Shown here: positions 4,737 through 6,140 of the stretch, piece after piece
Layout: the number at the start of each line of letters is the position of its first letter
Numbering within the stretch: the first letter of the stretch is position 1
Origin: Methyloceanibacter sp.
GTDB lineage: Bacteria > Pseudomonadota > Alphaproteobacteria > Rhizobiales > Methyloligellaceae
DNA length: 6,140 nt
Assembly: GCA_016649675.1 (NCBI GenBank)
Contig: JAENXG010000147.1
Location: forward strand, 1 to 6,140
Direction: 5' to 3'
The notes under the pieces: generated by a model
Told to the model about the DNA's origin: nothing
The model's database searches: none
Seen by the model: the letters and a program-made list of their open reading frames with translations, nothing else
Translations under genes and position numbers: made by a program

Positions 4737-5927
4737 ATGCGCAGGCTGATCTTAGGCCTCACGCTGGTGATGGTTTGCGGGGCGGTTGCGGCCGAGCAGG
4801 TCGCGCCCGCCAAGACCGCGGCCACGCCTGGGGCGACGGCAAAGCCTGCGGCGAAGCAAGCTGCCAAGAAGCCTGCACCCAAGGGACCGCCCGCGCGTGA
4901 GCTGTTCGGGGCCGTACCTGCCCCAGCGCCGCTCGCCTCCCGCTCGATCGGCTCCTACGCCAAAGGGTGTCTTGCCGGAGGCGTGGCGCTTCCCATCAAC
5001 GGTCCCGACTGGCAGGTGATGCGGCTCTCGCGCAACCGCAATTGGGGCAATCCGCGGCTCCTCGACTTTCTCGAGCGCTTCGCGAGCGACGCGCGCGCGC
5101 TTGACGGCTGGCCGGGACTTCTCGTCGGCGACATGTCGCAGCCGCGCGGCGGCCCGATGCTGACCGGTCATACCAGCCACCAGATCGGGCTCGACGTCGA
5201 TATCTGGCTGACGCCCATGCCTGACCACATCCTCACCCCGCAGGAGCGGGAGGACATGAGCGCGGTGTCGATGCTCAAGGACCCGTTCAGCGTCGATCCC
5301 AGCGTGTTCACGCCGATGCAAATGAAGCTTATCAAGCGGGCGGCCTCTTACCCCCAAGTGGCACGCATCTTCGTGCATCCCGCCATCAAGAAAGCGCTCT
5401 GCCAGCAGGCATCACAGCTCGGCAAGAATACCGCGTGGCTCGGCAAGGTCAGGCCGTGGTGGAATCACCACTATCATTTCCATGTGCGCCTCTACTGCCC
5501 GCCAGGGGCTGAGGGGTGCGAGAACCAGAAGGACGTGAGCGGCGACGACGGCTGCGGCCAGGAGCTGGCCAACTGGTACGCGATGCTGAAAAAGGCCACG
5601 ATCGAGGCGGCCAAGCCACCCATCCCCGGGGCCAAGCCGTGGACCGGCAAGCCGCCGCTGACGATGGCCCAGCTGCCGAAGGAATGCGGGACGGTGCTCA
5701 CGGCCGGCGGCTATTCGCCGGAGCCTCCGCCGGGTGAAACGCCGGCGGCCATCAAGGCTCTTGCCACCAAGGACGCCGGTCCGCCGATCCCAACGCTGAC
5801 CGCCGATCAGTTGAAGGCCCTGATCGGGACCCCGAAGGACACGGCGAGTACGGCTGGTACGGCTGGTACGGCTGGTACGGCGGACACGGCTGGAATGCCG
5901 CTGCCTGACCGCAATCCCATTCGCTGA
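4737..5927 (+). CDS. mepA: Penicillin-insensitive murein endopeptidase MepA (peptidase M74)
   Basis: This 396-residue exported zinc peptidase has a signal peptide at about 1-19, an Ala/Lys/Pro-rich linker (22-52), the M74 domain (about 53-320) and a low-complexity tail. The metal motif is GHTSHQIGLDVDIW (144-157) with ligands His148 and Asp155; HYHFHVRL (245-252) supplies His249, with His247 beside it. They correspond to E. coli MepA H113, D120, H211 and H209. Six cysteines (78, 222, 254, 261, 273, 317) match the number and order of the three disulfides I recall for E. coli MepA, including the 7- and 12-residue spacings. MepA cleaves D-Ala-DAP and DAP-DAP crosslinks in periplasmic peptidoglycan. 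The protein is about 120 residues longer than the 274-residue E. coli enzyme because of the linker and tail. The tail is Pro/Ala-rich and carries six TA(G/S/D) repeats. GAGGG lies 3 nt before the start, which is short but acceptable. It is divergent from the L,D-transpeptidase. Confidence 0.95.
   Translation: MRRLILGLTLVMVCGAVAAEQVAPAKTAATPGATAKPAAKQAAKKPAPKGPPARELFGAVPAPAPLASRSIGSYAKGCLAGGVALPINGPDWQVMRLSRNRNWGNPRLLDFLERFASDARALDGWPGLLVGDMSQPRGGPMLTGHTSHQIGLDVDIWLTPMPDHILTPQEREDMSAVSMLKDPFSVDPSVFTPMQMKLIKRAASYPQVARIFVHPAIKKALCQQASQLGKNTAWLGKVRPWWNHHYHFHVRLYCPPGAEGCENQKDVSGDDGCGQELANWYAMLKKATIEAAKPPIPGAKPWTGKPPLTMAQLPKECGTVLTAGGYSPEPPPGETPAAIKALATKDAGPPIPTLTADQLKALIGTPKDTASTAGTAGTAGTADTAGMPLPDRNPIR
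5840..5893 (+). repeat. Six-copy 9-bp tandem repeat in the mepA 3' end
   Basis: Six consecutive 9-mers run from 5840 to 5893. Three are identical TACGGCTGG units (5849-5875), flanked by degenerate ones: CACGGCGAG before, and TACGGCGGA and CACGGCTGG after. Because the unit is 9 bp, copy-number change keeps frame and adds or removes three residues (TAG, TAS or TAD). It lies in the tail, outside the catalytic domain. Confidence 0.9.
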
Positions 5928-5934
5928 TCGTTAG

Positions 5935-5948
5935 AGCGGAATTCCGCT
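5935..5948. terminator. Perfect 14-bp palindrome between convergent mepA and autotransporter genes
   Basis: AGCGGAATTCCGCT (5935-5948) is a perfect palindrome. It can fold in RNA as a 5-bp stem with an AATT loop on either strand. It lies 7 nt after the mepA stop, and its last base is part of the stop codon of the convergent autotransporter gene. The position suits a shared bidirectional terminator, though there is no U-tract. I have the impression that similar GCGGAATTCCGC stretches recur between genes in related alphaproteobacteria, so it may be a dispersed repeat; this is unverified. Confidence 0.4.
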
Positions 5949-6140
5949 TACCAGGTGACGCGCATGCCGGCTTTGCCGCCGACGCCGTCGATATTGTCGC
6001 CGAAGGTCACGTCGACCTTGGCGAAGACGCTCGTGTTGGCGGAGGGGTTGAAGAAGTTCACCCCGGCAGAGACCTCGCCCCACGCATCTTGAAGGTTGTC
6101 CTCAAGGTGGAAGGTGGTGCCGGTCGAGACCAGCGTCGCC
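5948..6140 (-). CDS. Autotransporter outer-membrane beta-barrel, C-terminal fragment
   Basis: The minus-strand frame ending at TAA 5950-5948 is open to the window edge and gives the last 63 residues of a larger protein. The sequence shows the short amphipathic strands of an autotransporter translocator barrel: TLVSTGTTFHLEDN, then AWGEVSAGVNFFNPS (19-33), TSVFAKVDVTFGDN (36-49), and the end GGKAGMRVTW. A final strand ending in an aromatic residue at the very C-terminus (Trp here) is the usual recognition signal for the BAM machinery. The 'GvGGKAGmR' ending matches the autotransporter beta-domain family (type Va secretion) seen in many Hyphomicrobiales. The passenger domain lies to the right, beyond the window, so the exported function is unknown. 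It converges with mepA, with 20 bp between stop codons. Confidence 0.8.
   Translation of the reverse strand, partial: ATLVSTGTTFHLEDNLQDAWGEVSAGVNFFNPSANTSVFAKVDVTFGDNIDGVGGKAGMRVTW

Noticed and set aside
1..6140. Mobile element, defence system or biosynthetic cluster
   Set aside because: No transposase, integrase, terminal repeats, toxin-antitoxin pair, nuclease or cluster signature was seen; codon use and GC look even across the window.

Overview
The window is GC-rich, strongly codon-biased DNA that looks like chromosomal sequence from an alphaproteobacterium, most likely a member of the Hyphomicrobiales (Rhizobiales). This is inferred from gene content: a CFA-type methyltransferase subfamily, a DUF1328 protein, a short periplasmic L,D-transpeptidase, MepA, an autotransporter barrel and a short PAS protein. 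It also rests on promoter-like motifs of alphaproteobacterial style. No marker gene fixes the genus. I see no tRNA, rRNA, CRISPR array, insertion sequence, integrase or phage gene.

Layout, left to right: (1) 1-279, minus: N-terminus of a PAS-domain protein, cut by the window edge. (2) 443-1585, minus: a cyclopropane-fatty-acid-synthase-family methyltransferase with altered bicarbonate-site residues. (3) 1787-2974, plus: an exported alpha/beta hydrolase of secretory-lipase type, divergent from (2). (4) 2990-3169, minus: a 59-residue DUF1328/YtjA membrane protein, convergent with (3). (5) 3309-4034, plus: an unrecognised membrane protein with a possible PH-like domain. (6) 4057-4482, minus: an exported YkuD L,D-transpeptidase, convergent with (5). 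(7) 4737-5927, plus: a MepA-type murein endopeptidase with a long repeat-bearing tail, divergent from (6). (8) 5948-6140, minus: the C-terminus of an autotransporter beta-barrel, convergent with (7) across a 14-bp palindrome.

Gene direction alternates almost every gene (- - + - + - + -), so most genes here are probably transcribed alone. The shared theme is the cell envelope: phospholipid acyl-chain modification, an exported lipase or esterase, small inner-membrane proteins, two peptidoglycan enzymes with opposing activities on 3-3 crosslinks, and an outer-membrane barrel. This is a thematic neighbourhood, not an operon, and I found no convincing new multi-gene system. The points most worth a second look are the substituted catalytic pocket of the CFA-family enzyme, the divergent transpeptidase/MepA pair, the unrecognised membrane protein at 3309-4034, the leader hairpin of the DUF1328 gene, and the repeat tail of MepA.
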